64,000 bases of DNA from Phoronis australis (GCA_002633005.1 NMRA01000193.1:641005-705004); one strand, 5' to 3'; positions 23,192 to 34,957 are shown, numbered from the stretch's first letter. The notes: generated by a model from the sequence alone, not told the origin. Numbers and translations: made by a program.

Positions 23192-23256
23192 TGTGTATGT
23201 ATGTGTTTGTGTGTGTGCGTGTGTGCGTGCGTGCGTGCGTACGTGTGTGTGTGTGT
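23192..23256. repeat. TG/CG-rich microsatellite
   Basis: Alternating TGTG, TGCG and CGTG units over about 65 bases, next to the 72-bp duplication. Confidence 0.85.
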
Positions 23257-23269
23257 TAACGGTTAACGG

Positions 23270-23520
23270 ACTGCCAAACACGGTTTACGGACAAAATGTA
23301 GATGTCAGTTGACCCAGGAAGCCGATGAGTCCGTGACCCGTGCTTGGCGGTCCGTTCATCGTGTTTCTTCGTGAATGTGAATCCGTGTCCGTGTATTTGG
23401 GAAATGGATAGTGTTTTGTGAGTCCGTTCCCGTGTTTGTGAGTCAGTAAGCGGTGTTTGCAGATACGTGAGTCGTGTTCAAGCGTCCGTGACCGTGTTTA
23501 TGAGTCCGTTAACCGTTTAG
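23270..23520. repeat. degenerate minisatellite rich in GTCCGTG and GTGTTT
   Basis: Repeats of a loose unit such as GTGAGTCCGTTCCCGTGTTT occur about ten times with heavy divergence. It directly follows the microsatellite. Confidence 0.6.
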
Positions 23521-23524
23521 TTTT

Positions 23525-26475
23525 GGTAACTTGAACACCGCCAATGATTGCAAGACATAAGACTCATTTGACTAATGAAAATAGTGGTTTTGTACCTCTG
23601 AAGGAACATAGCCAACATAGATAATCACGCTATCAAGCGACCAAGACATTTTGTTCGCAAATAACAAGTGAGTGATTTCTTTAAAAAATGAAAACAGTTC
23701 TGTAATATTGAGATCTTGAGTTACTTTCATATGACAAACAAATAAAATAATCGAATCGTCATGATCCGCCAATCGGTAAGTGCGATTTGATTATCTATTC
23801 GTAATCGTTTCAGCTCTAATTATTGTGTGTTTGTGACGTACCCTATGCTTAGCTACGAATGGATCACTACTTTTAGGTGGCTACAATCCGTTTGTTATTC
23901 CATTTGTCATCAAAACTTTTTCATATTTTAACATAAATAGTCTTGCCCAATCTACCACAAATGTAGATAAAACGTAGTCGTGGCGATTATGCAGGAGCTT
24001 TATCATCGAAAGACCCGGCCTCCGCCATGTTTCTGCTAACTACCAAAAACAGTACGGAACATGCTGCTATTCACATTAAAGAGTCTCCGTTGTCTTGGAA
24101 GTCTGGTGGCAATTGAATGCAATTTATTTTAATGCTGTTTTGTGTAGTCCATGTTCCCTGGCATTAATTAGAAATTCCTAATTCACGTCAGTCATTCAGT
24201 TATTTATCAACTCATTCGTGCAGATCTCCAGTTTGAAGTATATAGCATAATTATTATTCTTATGCTGCATCTTCATCTGCCATGTACAGTGAGGTCTATA
24301 CCACTGTTCCAAGTCACTGTATTTGTAATCCCTGTGTTCCTTAACTGGTGTCCTCTGGTCCCCATGTTCCCCTGGACGTTCTGGTGACCCTAGGTTGCCC
24401 CGTCCCGATGTTCCCTAGCTGGCTATGTATTGTTTCCTCTAGACGTTCGTCCGGATCTACGTTTCCCCGTCCCGGTGCACTCCCAACTTACCCATAGTGA
24501 AACGTCCGTAGGAAATCACTTCTTTGTTTTAATTATCTAAATATGTATTGCAAAGTAAAGTCGAAGATCCTAGGGTTGAAAAGTTGGTGAAGATCCCGGC
24601 CAACTCGAGGAGTAACTCCACTAGAAAAATCGCATGCTGATATTGTCCAATCGTATTGCTTTCAATGGCGCATTTATCGAGCTGTGAACAATTTTCAGTA
24701 TTGTTGTATTTCAGTTTAGCGATTGCTATCATCAAGTCAAACTGGAACTATAGAACATGAAACAAACTGGAATTGCTTGCCATCTTTTATAACTTACATT
24801 ACTTAATTTTCCATAAACATCATAATCTAATGCTCCCCTTGCAAGAGGCAAGCCCAAACATGCGTCATATATAATACATTATTTCTATAAAAGTTTTTTG
24901 TTGCCGTTTTGAAGAACTCGCCTAGGCTCATACGCCATAGGAACAATAAAATCTCACCATTTAAACGCAGAAATTATTAACGAGTGGTGGGACATCTGAA
25001 ACACAAACATGCGGCATTAATAATGCATCTTTTCCATACAAATTCTTTGTTACCATGTTCCCCGATTCATGAATAATTTCGGCGTTTAAAGGGTAACAGT
25101 TTGGAGCACGGAGTATTGGGTTATTCGGTACATTATAAAAACAGACCTGCAAATTACCTACAAGGTTTGAACGGAAAACAGAAGGCCCTCTCTGAACATT
25201 ACATCACTTAATGCCCTGCTTTCACAGAGTTGGGGTAGTCGGGAATCCTCCATAATGTTTATGCAATGATGGTAACGGTGGGTGTTTGAGCGCTTACATA
25301 CTCACACTGATTAAGAGCTAATGAGCGCTGTTTACACGGGATGAAGGGATATTCTGAAGGGCTGTCTTGCGACACTGGCGATTCTGAATAATTAGCATCG
25401 ATTGAAGACTTTCAAGTGCATATTTGCAACTAATCAGCGATTCTTCAAACCGTGAGACTGCTAGGGGCGCGACTTACATTCCCACAAGGTGGCGTTGTGG
25501 GCCGTCAATTTGCGATTGTATGATCAGCGCTATGGTAGCAAATCTTACAAGGTTGCTAATCTAGCGATTAATCCAATCCCGCGGGCTTATGGAGACATGA
25601 AGATGGGAGAACATAGGGCGGAGCCATCGGGCGGGGAGGGCTGGGGGACATCGCGATTGGAGAACAGCGATTCGAAAACATTGAGATGGGGGAACAGCTA
25701 GCGGGCCTACCCCCAGCATAATGTTTTAAAGATCATTGACCTGGAAAAATAAGACAAGAGAATCAGCAACCAATGGTAGAGAGTCATAGTTTTGTTATTT
25801 ACTGTTTGTAAAAGAAAGCTGTTAATGGGAGTAACAGAGGTAAGCTATGAACTTCTAATTTTCATTTTATCCAGGACCGTGGTACAAATGTCTGTCCTTA
25901 AACACACAATGTCTTAAAGAACTGGTGAAGTTTGTAGTCAATTTTGTTTTTTGCCAAAAAATAGCAAATGCAAAATTAAATTTGGTTAGAATGTATTTAT
26001 TTAAAACTTGACTTGTTAACGAATGAAAAATGCACAAATCCTCAACATTTTTCAGCCACTCATCTCCATGAATATAAACATGTTTTTAAGTTTAGAAATG
26101 ATCTTTGCTTTCTGCCTATTTATTTCCTTCTTGTTTGCAAGCCTAGGCTTTACATTCATAGGTGTTTAACAACACCAATGACCGACAAGCTACAATCCGT
26201 GATTGCAAAGCTGGTCAGGATGATGATTTGAGTGACAGGAAACAATAGAGAACTAGAACCAGGAGTCAGTGAGCTTGTGATCATATTTTCAAAATTCAGT
26301 TGACATGCGAGTTCGCAACAATCACTAATAACTGCAGAGGTACCGCAATTTGAGAACCAGTTTTTTCACTGTATGATGGTCATCAAGCTGGTTCTCAAAA
26401 TAACGGACCCCTGTAAGTGACTATATTGCTCCCATGGGAATACTAAAAGTCATGAGGCAATGACCGTAATCAGGT
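23525..26475. other. no supported gene
   Basis: Non-coding. A loose repeat of GTTCCC(C/T)-type words is seen at about 24,290-24,490, and a GAACA/GGG-rich stretch at 25,590-25,700. Neither is well ordered. Confidence 0.4.
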
Positions 26476-26478
26476 TGG

Positions 26479-26626
26479 CCAGGCGTGCGTTCAGTACACG
26501 CTAGGACCTACGCTAGGACCTAGTGAAAGTCACGTGCTCTAATTTAAAATGCACGGCAATATCTCACGTAATCTCGCGAAGTCTTGCTTTTTAGCAAAGT
26601 CTTAGCGTTACTGAACGGTAGGCTGG
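26479..26626. mobile_element. MITE family 1, copy B (148 bp)
   Basis: Left end CCAGGCGTGCGTTCAGTA; right end in reverse complement CCAGCCTACCGTTCAGTA. The interior block CAATATCTCACG(T)...GAAGTCTTGCTTTTTAGC is shared with copy A at 3,540-3,695. Confidence 0.75.
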
Positions 26627-26814
26627 TCTAATAATAACTTTAAAGTAAAGTCTGGTTTGGAGGGCTGATCTGTTTAGCGGTGTTTTCTTTAGCAAAAAGT
26701 ATACCAAACCTCTTCTATCAAAGTAGTTTGTTTTATTTCAAAACAAGTGTGAGGTAACTATGAACACTGGCATTTCATCACTTTAACTTGCTTGATTTAA
26801 GCGATAATTGGAGG

Positions 26815-27062
26815 AACAAGCACATCATGCAATTTATTCCAAACATTTTATTAGTATAGTTCGGTAGCAGCCCTTCATTGACACAAACTTGTTTGAAGGC
26901 ACGACAGTACTTTTTGTTAGAAAAAGTCTATACAATCTTTTATCTTCAGGCTTGCAGTTATGAAACAAAACACCAAGAGTTATAACGTACAGTGAAGTTA
27001 AAATAGTTGCTATATTTAGAGACCAAATGTCTCATCATCAGGCAATAATGAGGTGAAAGGAA
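26815..27062 (-). pseudogene. Penelope-like element: leader and start of ORF
   Basis: On the minus strand, CCTGATGATGAGAC-ATTTG-GTCTC is followed by AGCAACTATTTTAACTT and a reading frame with EDKRLYRLF and RAFKQVCVNEGLLPNYTN, the pattern at the N-terminus of Penelope-like ORFs. The same leader occurs on the plus strand at 29,360-29,580. At 27,062 it abuts, head to head, an oppositely oriented piece of ORF, an arrangement common for Penelope-like elements. Stops and frameshifts are present. Confidence 0.5.
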
Positions 27063-27450
27063 CATGAGAACGAAACGAACAACGAAATAAACATGCATTC
27101 AACGCTGAAATCCAACACATAAAACAAGTTCTAGCAAACAATGGTTATACTGTCTAATTCTTGTTGGTACCCACGTTAGGTCATTCACATCTTGTATTGA
27201 CTCTAGTGTTGACATGAAACCTAGTGCTAGCACAATTAAGAACGTGTATTATAAGAACTGTATGCCTAATGATTATCTGAGTGACGAACATGTGCTTAAG
27301 ATGATTGTGAGAGATAACAATAAGGTCGTCAAACATGGTGATAGATTGAGTTATTTATTTTATAATATAAAGTCACTTAATCTTGAGATGGAAAATAACC
27401 ATAGTCGGGAAAGATTGCAGGGATGTTCTAAAACACCTTTGACCCCCACA
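27062..27450 (+). pseudogene. Penelope-like element ORF fragment upstream of GIY-YIG
   Basis: Plus-strand frames read FNAEIQHIKQVLANNGY (27,094-27,144), then a stop. The frame then reads KNVYYKNCMPNDYLSDEHVL and YLFYNIKSLNLEMENNHS (27,214-27,410). The EI..IKQ.L..NGY block, then FY/YYKN and a (V/L)xMxNN motif, is the region between RT and the GIY-YIG endonuclease in Penelope-like elements. The endonuclease itself is replaced by C-rich sequence from 27,425. Confidence 0.6.
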
Positions 27451-27515
27451 CCCCACAACCCCTTCAACCCACAACCCACGATCCCCTCGACCCACGACCC
27501 GCAATCCCCTCGGCC
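27425..27515. repeat. C-rich motif array, site 2
   Basis: GTTCTAAAACACCTTTGACC head followed by CCCCACA, CCCACAACC and CCCACGA units in loose tandem, longer than site 1 at 20,028. Confidence 0.55.
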
Positions 27516-27688
27516 TAGTCTACACAAGCTCGACTCGATCTAAACATAGAACAAGCGCTGACTTGCAGGATCAAGGAGTTGGGCCGTGAGCTCGGCTGGC
27601 TTTTCCCCGTTTTTTGCAATTAAAAGAGTCGATTCGGCAAGTTTGAAAGCCAAAAACAGAAAAAAAAACAACGCGACCAAATCAATAC

Positions 27689-28470
27689 ACAAAACCTACC
27701 GAGAGCCGCGTAGATGAAGTAAAATCCAACGAGACATTATTCCGCCTATCGACCTCGATCTTCGGTCTCGGTTGACACGCGGAATAATGTCTCGTGGGAT
27801 ATTACTTCATGTACGCCAATCGAGGTACGCTTTGTATTTATCCCATACGCTTTGAATTCCTAAGTTTCTTTCATTTTTGGCAGATTTTTTGAAATACTTC
27901 ACTCAGACTGTTCACGTGGCGGATCACATCCTATATGTATATACGCGTTAGGTTGCAAGTTTTCTCTAGTAAAAGAACCAGCTTTAAATATAACGATTTA
28001 TTACTTGAAAAGAGATAACAAATATGAAAACAACGGCAACTGTACATTGAACTTCCTGAAACATCTCCTTAAAATACATGTAGTTAAATAACAAGATCAT
28101 TTCATACCGTAGTTACCGATAAATCGGCGCCTGTGTTGCATACGATATAATATTTAGCCATCGAAAACTACGACAGAACTGTCATATAATATTTTAACAG
28201 TCCTGTTCCGGATGTTACGATTGGGACCTGCTTGCACGTTGAGTGTTATTTACACTGCTGCGGTTGTATTACTTTAAACTATTTTCGGAAAGTTTGATGA
28301 TCGAATCAGCTATCGACGTTGAGTCAACATTGACCTACACTTTGAACTTTCCATGTCAGAGGTCACTGTTGAAGTAGTACGGAAGATGAATACGGAAAAC
28401 ATTATTACATGGCCGTATTGCTCTAGACTGATTCAACGCGTATGGGATAAAATCAAAGACCTACCAACGT
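27689..28470 (+). repeat. dispersed repeat family F, copy 2, with large foldback
   Basis: A palindrome of about 57-bp arms (27,689-27,745 against 27,779-27,834) has a perfect inner 16-bp stem, CGAGACATTATTCCGC/GCGGAATAATGTCTCG, around a 33-nt loop. The sequence after it matches copy 1 at 8,240-8,870. The 87-codon plus-strand frame that begins at 28,353 is not kept in copy 1, so it is not treated as a gene. Confidence 0.65.
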
Positions 28471-28474
28471 TACA

Positions 28475-29225
28475 AATGTCGTTCCTGACAGAGTGCAATC
28501 ATCTCGTCTGCTCTTCAATGAATGACAGATCCAACCTTTTTGCGGAGAGTGCGAGGAACCAACAAATCTGTAATTTCATCAGTAAATACAGTTTGAAAAA
28601 ACAAACTGTTAACTAAGCAGTATTTTAAAGTTATATGGAGTATATTTTAAATGATTTTACAACAAAAAGCAAGTAATTAAAGTAGGAAATTATATAGACG
28701 CTCCTGATACTATTTCCGTGACAACGATAGCGCGCTCACAATGCCCTATTTCAGATCACGTTCTCACGCCACTTTCTGTTTTTAATCACCAGACTTGAGC
28801 CAGAGCAGACGCGCATGTACGTATGTCTTGTGGGAAAGTCACTCAGCGACGTAATAAGATTATGAAATATATAAAAAGTTTATGGGTGTGGGGGTCGAGG
28901 GGGTTCTAGAACAGTCCAAGATTGCGACCAGTGGCCAAATATTATGTTGTTTGTCAATTAGCATATCATATCAACTCATATGGACAAATGTCTTCGTCCT
29001 CATTCTCGTGAACAGCGTTACATTGGACACAGGGTGTCTTCTCTCTCCGGACGTTGTTCAATGCATTTGCGGGGCGGGTTCATTCAAGATCATGTTTAAA
29101 CCAACATGGCTGAAAAATAACTAGGAAAGAAATAGTAGACAATACCACCATTCGCTATGTAGAAAACGACACATTTGGGTTAAAGAGTTTGGAGATTTTA
29201 TTGATCAGTTATGAAAAACCTGTGC
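28475..29225. other. no supported gene; C-rich motif, site 3
   Basis: Non-coding. At 28,882-28,912 the minus strand carries TTCTAGAACCCCCTCGACCC, the inverted third occurrence of the C-rich head motif. Confidence 0.45.
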
Positions 29226-29228
29226 TGA

Positions 29229-29580
29229 ATGAGCAGCTCATGTTTGTACCCTACTGTACGCTGGCCCTGTTTCGTTAGACTTGTGGGCTCCCTTCCGTGT
29301 CATACATTCACACTCTCTGCTTGCAGGCCCTTCTACCTGCTGTCACCGTTTATTTCACTATTTATTTCGCTCCCACGTTCATTTCACCTATTCCCTGGTG
29401 ATGAGACACGTGGTCTCGAAGCATAGCAACTATTTTGACTTGGTTGTTCGTTATGTCTCTTGGTGTTTTGCTTCATAACTCCACATCTGAAGATAGGAGA
29501 TTATATAGAGACTACGAGCGGCTGTCTAACAAAAAGTACAGTCGTGCCTTCAACCAAACTGTTTCTTTTTGCAAATGAAT
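29229..29580 (+). pseudogene. Penelope-like element: leader with hammerhead-like fold and start of ORF
   Basis: The leader TTCATTTCACCTATTCCCTG is followed by GTGATGAGAC-ACGTG-GTCTCGAAGC and AGCAACTATTTTGACTTG. A frame then reads EDRRLYRDYERLSNKKYSRA (about 29,490-29,550) before a stop. It is the plus-strand relative of 26,815-27,062. Penelope-like elements are known to carry hammerhead ribozymes in this leader region; the core here departs from the consensus (see findings). Confidence 0.5.
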
Positions 29581-29823
29581 ATATACTTTCGCAACAACTT
29601 TTACTTCACAGAATCACAGGAAGCTAGAGACAGTCATTTTCAAACCATTGACTCGAGCTCCTGTGTCCAAAGTACTACTTTAAATGCTAGTATTTAGTCT
29701 CATGCCTCTATATGTAACGCTACGCCTGCATTTGGAATCAGCCGCAGACGCCTTTTTCCAAAACATTTGAGTATAGGCAGTGGATAGTGCTGCACCTGAA
29801 AGTGAAACATTGTGGCATTCAAT

Positions 29824-31120
29824 TATTGGGAATTTCAGGGTCACAGCTCTGCAAATGAATATTTCACAGAAGGAACCAGATGGGTTCCTCAATTACAAGA
29901 GATAACACACACATTTACGACACCCAATGTGTAATTGAGTATCGGATACTAAGTGGCACAGGTTACCATAGTACCAAATGGGTGTTGGTAGTCCTTCGGG
30001 TCCGAAGGTGACGTAGGTTGTGTGTCTCATCGTCTATGTACATGAAGATGGCTCTGCAGTCCCAGTCTTGACGCGCAGAGTCGAGCACAGGTGGGGCATT
30101 GGAACTCCGTCGTGGTAACAGTGGTGGATGCTGCTGAGTGGCGTTTCACTCGAGCAGCTTCGAGTCTCTGACAGCGGTCATCCTCAAAACTGGCAGTTGC
30201 TTTTCGAATCGTGGCTCGCCACTTTGGTCTCTCTCCTGCAACAGCTTTCAGCTCCTTGGGTTTGATGTTGCACCACTTCAGGTTGGCTTTGACGGTGTCT
30301 TTGTAGCGAAGTAGAGGGCGTCCTTGCTTCCTTCTCCCAGTCTTCAGCTCGACATACAAAAGCTGGCGAGGCATTCTGTAGTCCTCCATCCTCATGATGT
30401 GCCCCACCCATCGCAGTTGGGCCTTGAGTAGCATCGCTTCAATGCTGGTTGACTGGGCACGCTCTAGGACCTCAAGGTTGGTGATTCGGTCCTGCCATCG
30501 GATTCCTAGGATGGAGCGAAGAGAATGCATTTGGAAGCTCTCAAGCTTCTTGATGTGCCTGCGGTAGATGGTCCATGACTCGAAGCCATAGAGCAGAGAG
30601 GTCAGGACCACTGAAGAATACACCTTCAGTTTAGTAGACAGGCGGATGTTTTGCTCGTTGAGCACCCGTGTTCTCAGTCTTCTGAGTGCTTGGTTCGCCT
30701 TGCTTATCCTGGAAGCAATCTCTTTGTCTAAGCTGCCATCTTTTGAGATGACGCTCCCCAGGTATTTGAAGTGCTCCACATTGAGGAGTTGCTTGTTGTC
30801 GATGGTAATGACTGGCTTCCGGGGATTGGTGTTGGGTGCAGGTTGAAGAAGCACTTCTGTCTTGCCGAGTATATGGGTATATAATACCAAATGGGTATTG
30901 GCCGATTGCCTACCAAGTGGGTCGAGCAAAACGGCAGATTCAATAGCAAGTACCAAATTGGTACAACTGCCAAATGGGCAAATATCATATAATAAAGTAC
31001 CAAGTGGGTACATTAAACAGCCAACTGGGCTATAACAGCCTGCAAAGCAGGTTCCGGACAAGCTGAGTGAGCAGACCAGCCGGAGTGATAAAAACATATT
31101 GTAAGGAACGTGGTGTTGTG
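29824..31120 (-). mobile_element. hairpin-chain element, copy 3, split by a LINE
   Basis: Two parts, 29,824-29,983 and 30,873-31,120, align with the continuous copy at 14,235-14,620. The first holds AGGAACC-AGATG-GGTTCCT and the GAGTATCGGATACTAAGTGG block. The second holds AATACC-AAATG-GGTATT, TGCC-AAATG-GGCA, GTACC-AAGTG-GGTAC, AGCC-AACTG-GGCT and CCTGC-AAA-GCAGG. The split falls inside one hairpin. It lacks the outermost TTGTTTTATT-type end and stops at the GTGGTGTTGTG block. Confidence 0.75.
29984..30872 (-). mobile_element. 5'-truncated LINE: RT C-terminal region with C2H2 tail
   Basis: The minus strand is open for about 280 codons. It includes FKYLGSVISKDGSLDKEI, SLLYGFESWTIYRRHIKKLE, RSILGIRWQDRITNLEVL and LRWVGHIMRMEDYRMPRQLL, which are standard C-terminal blocks of one large LINE group. 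It ends with a C2H2 finger (CPTCARLCASRLGLQSHLHVH) and stop at 30,027. The 43-nt 3' UTR contains a perfect hairpin, CCTTCGG-GT-CCGAAGG (29,993-30,008). The host text ATGGGT is repeated on both sides (29,978-29,983 and 30,873-30,878), a clear target duplication. The RT catalytic domain and endonuclease are missing through 5' truncation. The intact frame suggests a fairly recent insertion. Confidence 0.85.
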
Positions 31121-31124
31121 ATCA

Positions 31125-34100
31125 CTATACGCAAAACAGTTCAGTGACTGTGTCCTCGATTAAATGCAACATTATTTAGGCTATAGGGTCATGTACCTAA
31201 GCACGTGTATTTACGTTACTGATGTAATGAACTAAGCAAAGTTCGCCACATATCTCTTCATTAATTTCTACACAAATTACAGGAATTGATTCATTAAAAC
31301 TTGAGTTGTCCTAGTTGGGACTAATTCTGAACCTGAATTTAAGAGCCTCTTGTTCTAGAGTTTACAACCTCAATCTAATGCTTGATTATGCTTGTTTTGA
31401 ACAAAACTATTGCCAAGTACACCTCTGGCTGTCTCTGGCATATAGTACGATGTAAAGGAGAGTTTGTTGTTTTGTAACAGTGCCATTCATGAAGTTAGTT
31501 TCATTGGTGAATTGGGGCATATGGCACTGTACAAAACAAAAAGTCTATGTATTGAATAGTTTACGAAAATAATTGCTAATTAAGGAAAATTTCAGCAGCC
31601 ATAAGAGTAAAGGTAGCACTTCTTTAAAACATGTCTAATGTGAAATCAGATAAGAGCACGGAAACATGCCACGCAGTGCTACAGGTAAAGCTGAACTTGC
31701 AAAATTCAAACTAAAGTAAATCAAATTAGTGGCTGTGAATAATTGTGCTAATGCAATCAGCCAATTCCATTCAATTTATGGTTTTAGCATTTGTAGTCAG
31801 GAATGTAAATTCTCGTATTAAGAAAATGCTTTATCCCTCAACACGAACCAAAATAATGTCTTTCAAACAAAGCTTTGAATGGAGCCTTAACACTTCATAA
31901 AATCAATGAATCCCAATATGTTAACAAATCAAGAATGTACAATAGGATACTAACAAAAGAATGTAGCTGCAGATAAACCTATAACATTCTTGAAGACATT
32001 GGTAGTGAATCAACTTCAGGGGATAAACTAAGTGCTTGTCATAGATCTGCTATTCAAAAGTTCGTGGCAGCAGGTCTCTACATTTTTGAAGGTCAGTGTG
32101 GCATATTTACTGATGTGGAGGATTTCTTTTACCATTGAGTGTATGTAATCAATAGCCTAGTGTTTATTGATGGTAAAATTCTCATTTCCTTGTCCTTCGT
32201 AATTTCAGTTTAGTTCTTTGTGTTTGTTTTGCAACTTACTGTATGTTTACATACTAAAGTCCACAGGCAGTCTACTACATGTATAAAATGGAGATATCCT
32301 ATAATTGTTTATTTTCAGCATTACAGATTTTATGCCTTCATTTTGAAGAAACGAATTGGTTATGGAATTTGACTTTTTCTTACTCCAAGTTGGACTCCTA
32401 TTTGTTACCTTCATTGCAACCCAGATCTCTGATTAGTCAGATTAAGATGAAGAACATGTCTCTCAATCTGACAGAGAAGGCATGTACACTTAATTTCTAA
32501 ACGTTTTTAAATCTCTCTGTTGGTTATTCATTTAATATATTTTATGCATACTGTTTGTAAATTGACGTCAATTATTAATTCTAAACTGATGTTCTTTGTG
32601 ATTTATAACTATTACCGCGCTCATTTGTAGCACTCAGTCATTTTGTTCTTCCCATAATATTTTTCTGACATCTCTTTGTTTAAATTTAATAGGTCGTCTT
32701 GGAAAATCAGAGTTTGGTATTTGAGATTTCAATCATGTGAGTTCGCTTTCTCCTAGTACAACCTCCAGCCACCCCAAATTATTTAATCTGTCCCCTTCCT
32801 TCCAGAGTTGTACCTAATAATGCACCACTCTGCTTGACGTCTATCTACGTACATGCACGATCTTTAAAGAAACATTCCGCCCTGTTTAGCTGTCTAAAGA
32901 AAGAAAAAACAAATTAGGCATTTTAGTTTCGCAAAATCGACCTCGTAATAATCTTTAACATAACAGTATCCAATTTCATAGGCAATGTGTGCATGGTCTG
33001 TTTTCAAATTCTCAGTTTTAGTGGTGGACAACCCCAATCCTATGCATTTTCTTGCGTTGCTGGTGATTTAAAAAACTTTCAAAACCTTGTCGCGATAATG
33101 TATGTTACGAGACGAATGTGGTGAGCATCGAAGGCCTAATTCGATTTTTGACAACTACATGTAAACAGGGCGTAATGTGGCTTTTTAAGACTAGTTAAAA
33201 GTATTTTGCTTTTAGCTAACAAATAAAAATTATAGTACAATTTGACTGATACTACAGTGTGACATTTAACTTTCCTATTCAGAAAAAAGGAGTTGTCAAC
33301 ATAATCCATGGTTGAAAGGAGGGAAGAAAGCAGTTGTGGAGGAGTTCAGTTATGCAATCAGAAAATGCTGGTGTGGGAAAGGCAACGTTTGAGCCAACAT
33401 GAAGATATCTAGTCTAATTAAGAACAGAACCCAAATCAAATTATGTTCTGTGTCTGCATTCTCTTTCAAAAAAACAGATAGTCAACTTAACAAGAGTTCT
33501 GTAAAACCAAGAACATTTTTAAAACCTTAAGTTGAGCAAACGTGGACTGTTATGGACGCTATTGATACGCTATTGAGCCATATGGATTTTTTTTGTTAAA
33601 TTCATTTGTTGAATAACGAATTTTAAATGAAATGAACCTGCCACAGTGATTGGCCTCTGCTGCACAGAACTGTATAATATTGGTCATTCAAGTAAATTGT
33701 AAATTTCAGTAATTATCAACTTTTGTGCACCGCCACTAACTGTTGCAATGGAGTCACTGAGTCACATAACCCTACTGTAGATAACTGGGGGTTTGAGGTA
33801 AACACGAACTCGTATGCTTTTACTCGTAAAAATTATATACATGGATTGTGAAACTTAATTTTTCACTACAAGGTCATGTTTTTCAATAATTGACTCCCAA
33901 TCTCGCGTCATTATGTAATTTTAAGACTATAGAAATCTTATAGTGACCAAGGTCAATTCATTATATGATTTGTACAGGCCATTACAGTAATTCTTTACCA
34001 TTTTCAGGGATAAACTTTAAAAAACCTTTCCGGACACGTGAAATTAGCGTGATGGTTTGTACCTCAGTAAAGTACAAGATTGAATGGCCTTGCACAACCG

Positions 34101-34340
34101 AGGTCATTATATCAACAACATGAGTTGGTATCGCGAAATAATGATTGATGAGTTAAATACCACAAAATTTGTAACAACCATATAATAATGAAATGCAACG
34201 TATATTTCCATAATTCTGTGTTTGAAATAACTCTCTGTTGGGTTTCATTTTGAACCAAATCAAAATAAACACATAAGATATAATACCATTTTGTGTTTTT
34301 TAATTAAACTACATGCCGTGGTCTTACTGCATGCAGGCTT
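31125..34340. other. no supported gene
   Basis: About 3.2 kb of AT-rich sequence. A 73-codon plus-strand frame at 32,279 has no motif. No ordered repeat was noticed. Confidence 0.45.
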
Positions 34341-34344
34341 AGTG

Positions 34345-34565
34345 GTCAGTTCGGAGCATGTATCCTTTTGATGTGGCACTTGGCCGCCGGTGTCCGGGTC
34401 ATGCAGTCAGTGGGCAGGTTGTGCCCTGGTCATGTAATCAGTTGGCAGTGTGTGTACTGGTCATGTAGGCAGTTGGCAGCGTGTGTCCTGGCCATGTAGT
34501 CAGTTGGCAGCGTGTGTTCTGGTCATGTAGTCAGTGTGTGTCCTGATCATGTAGTCAATGTACCG
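34345..34565. repeat. minisatellite, about 31-35 bp unit
   Basis: About six copies of TCATGTAGTCAGTTGGCAGC followed by GTGTGTCCTGG. The central copies are nearly identical and the flanking ones degraded. Confidence 0.85.
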
Positions 34566-34910
34566 AATGATCAAGAAATGTTTTGTCATAAATGATTTCA
34601 GCCAGTTTTAAGATTCGGTGCCTGTTACAATGAACCAAGAATATTGACATGTATTATTGATCCGTCACCATTCTTATCTTTGCAGTAACTTGGTACCAAA
34701 TGCATATTCACGTAGTCAATTAGAACCAAAAAGTCAAAAGGCTTTGTACTGTGAAAAAATAAGTAGCTGCTATCAATCTTAATCTCAATCTTGCAGTGCC
34801 ATGCAAGGTTTCGCCCTGCTATAGTTTCTCTAGCACGATGTAGCCATTTGGGTCCAAAACCACTCATGTAGTCAGTTTGTACCCGGGTTCCGTAGGTGTG
34901 AGTGCGTGTG

Positions 34911-34912
<2 letters not shown>

Positions 34913-34957
<45 letters not shown>
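34913..34957. repeat. (TG)n microsatellite
   Basis: More than 20 uninterrupted TG dinucleotides. The long minus-strand frame over it, at 34,625-35,005, is just a (TH)n translation. Confidence 0.95.

Noticed and set aside
28353-28616. 87-codon plus-strand frame in repeat F
   Set aside because: The homologous stretch in the copy at 8.7 kb is closed by stops and differs at the residue level, so it is unlikely to be a conserved gene.
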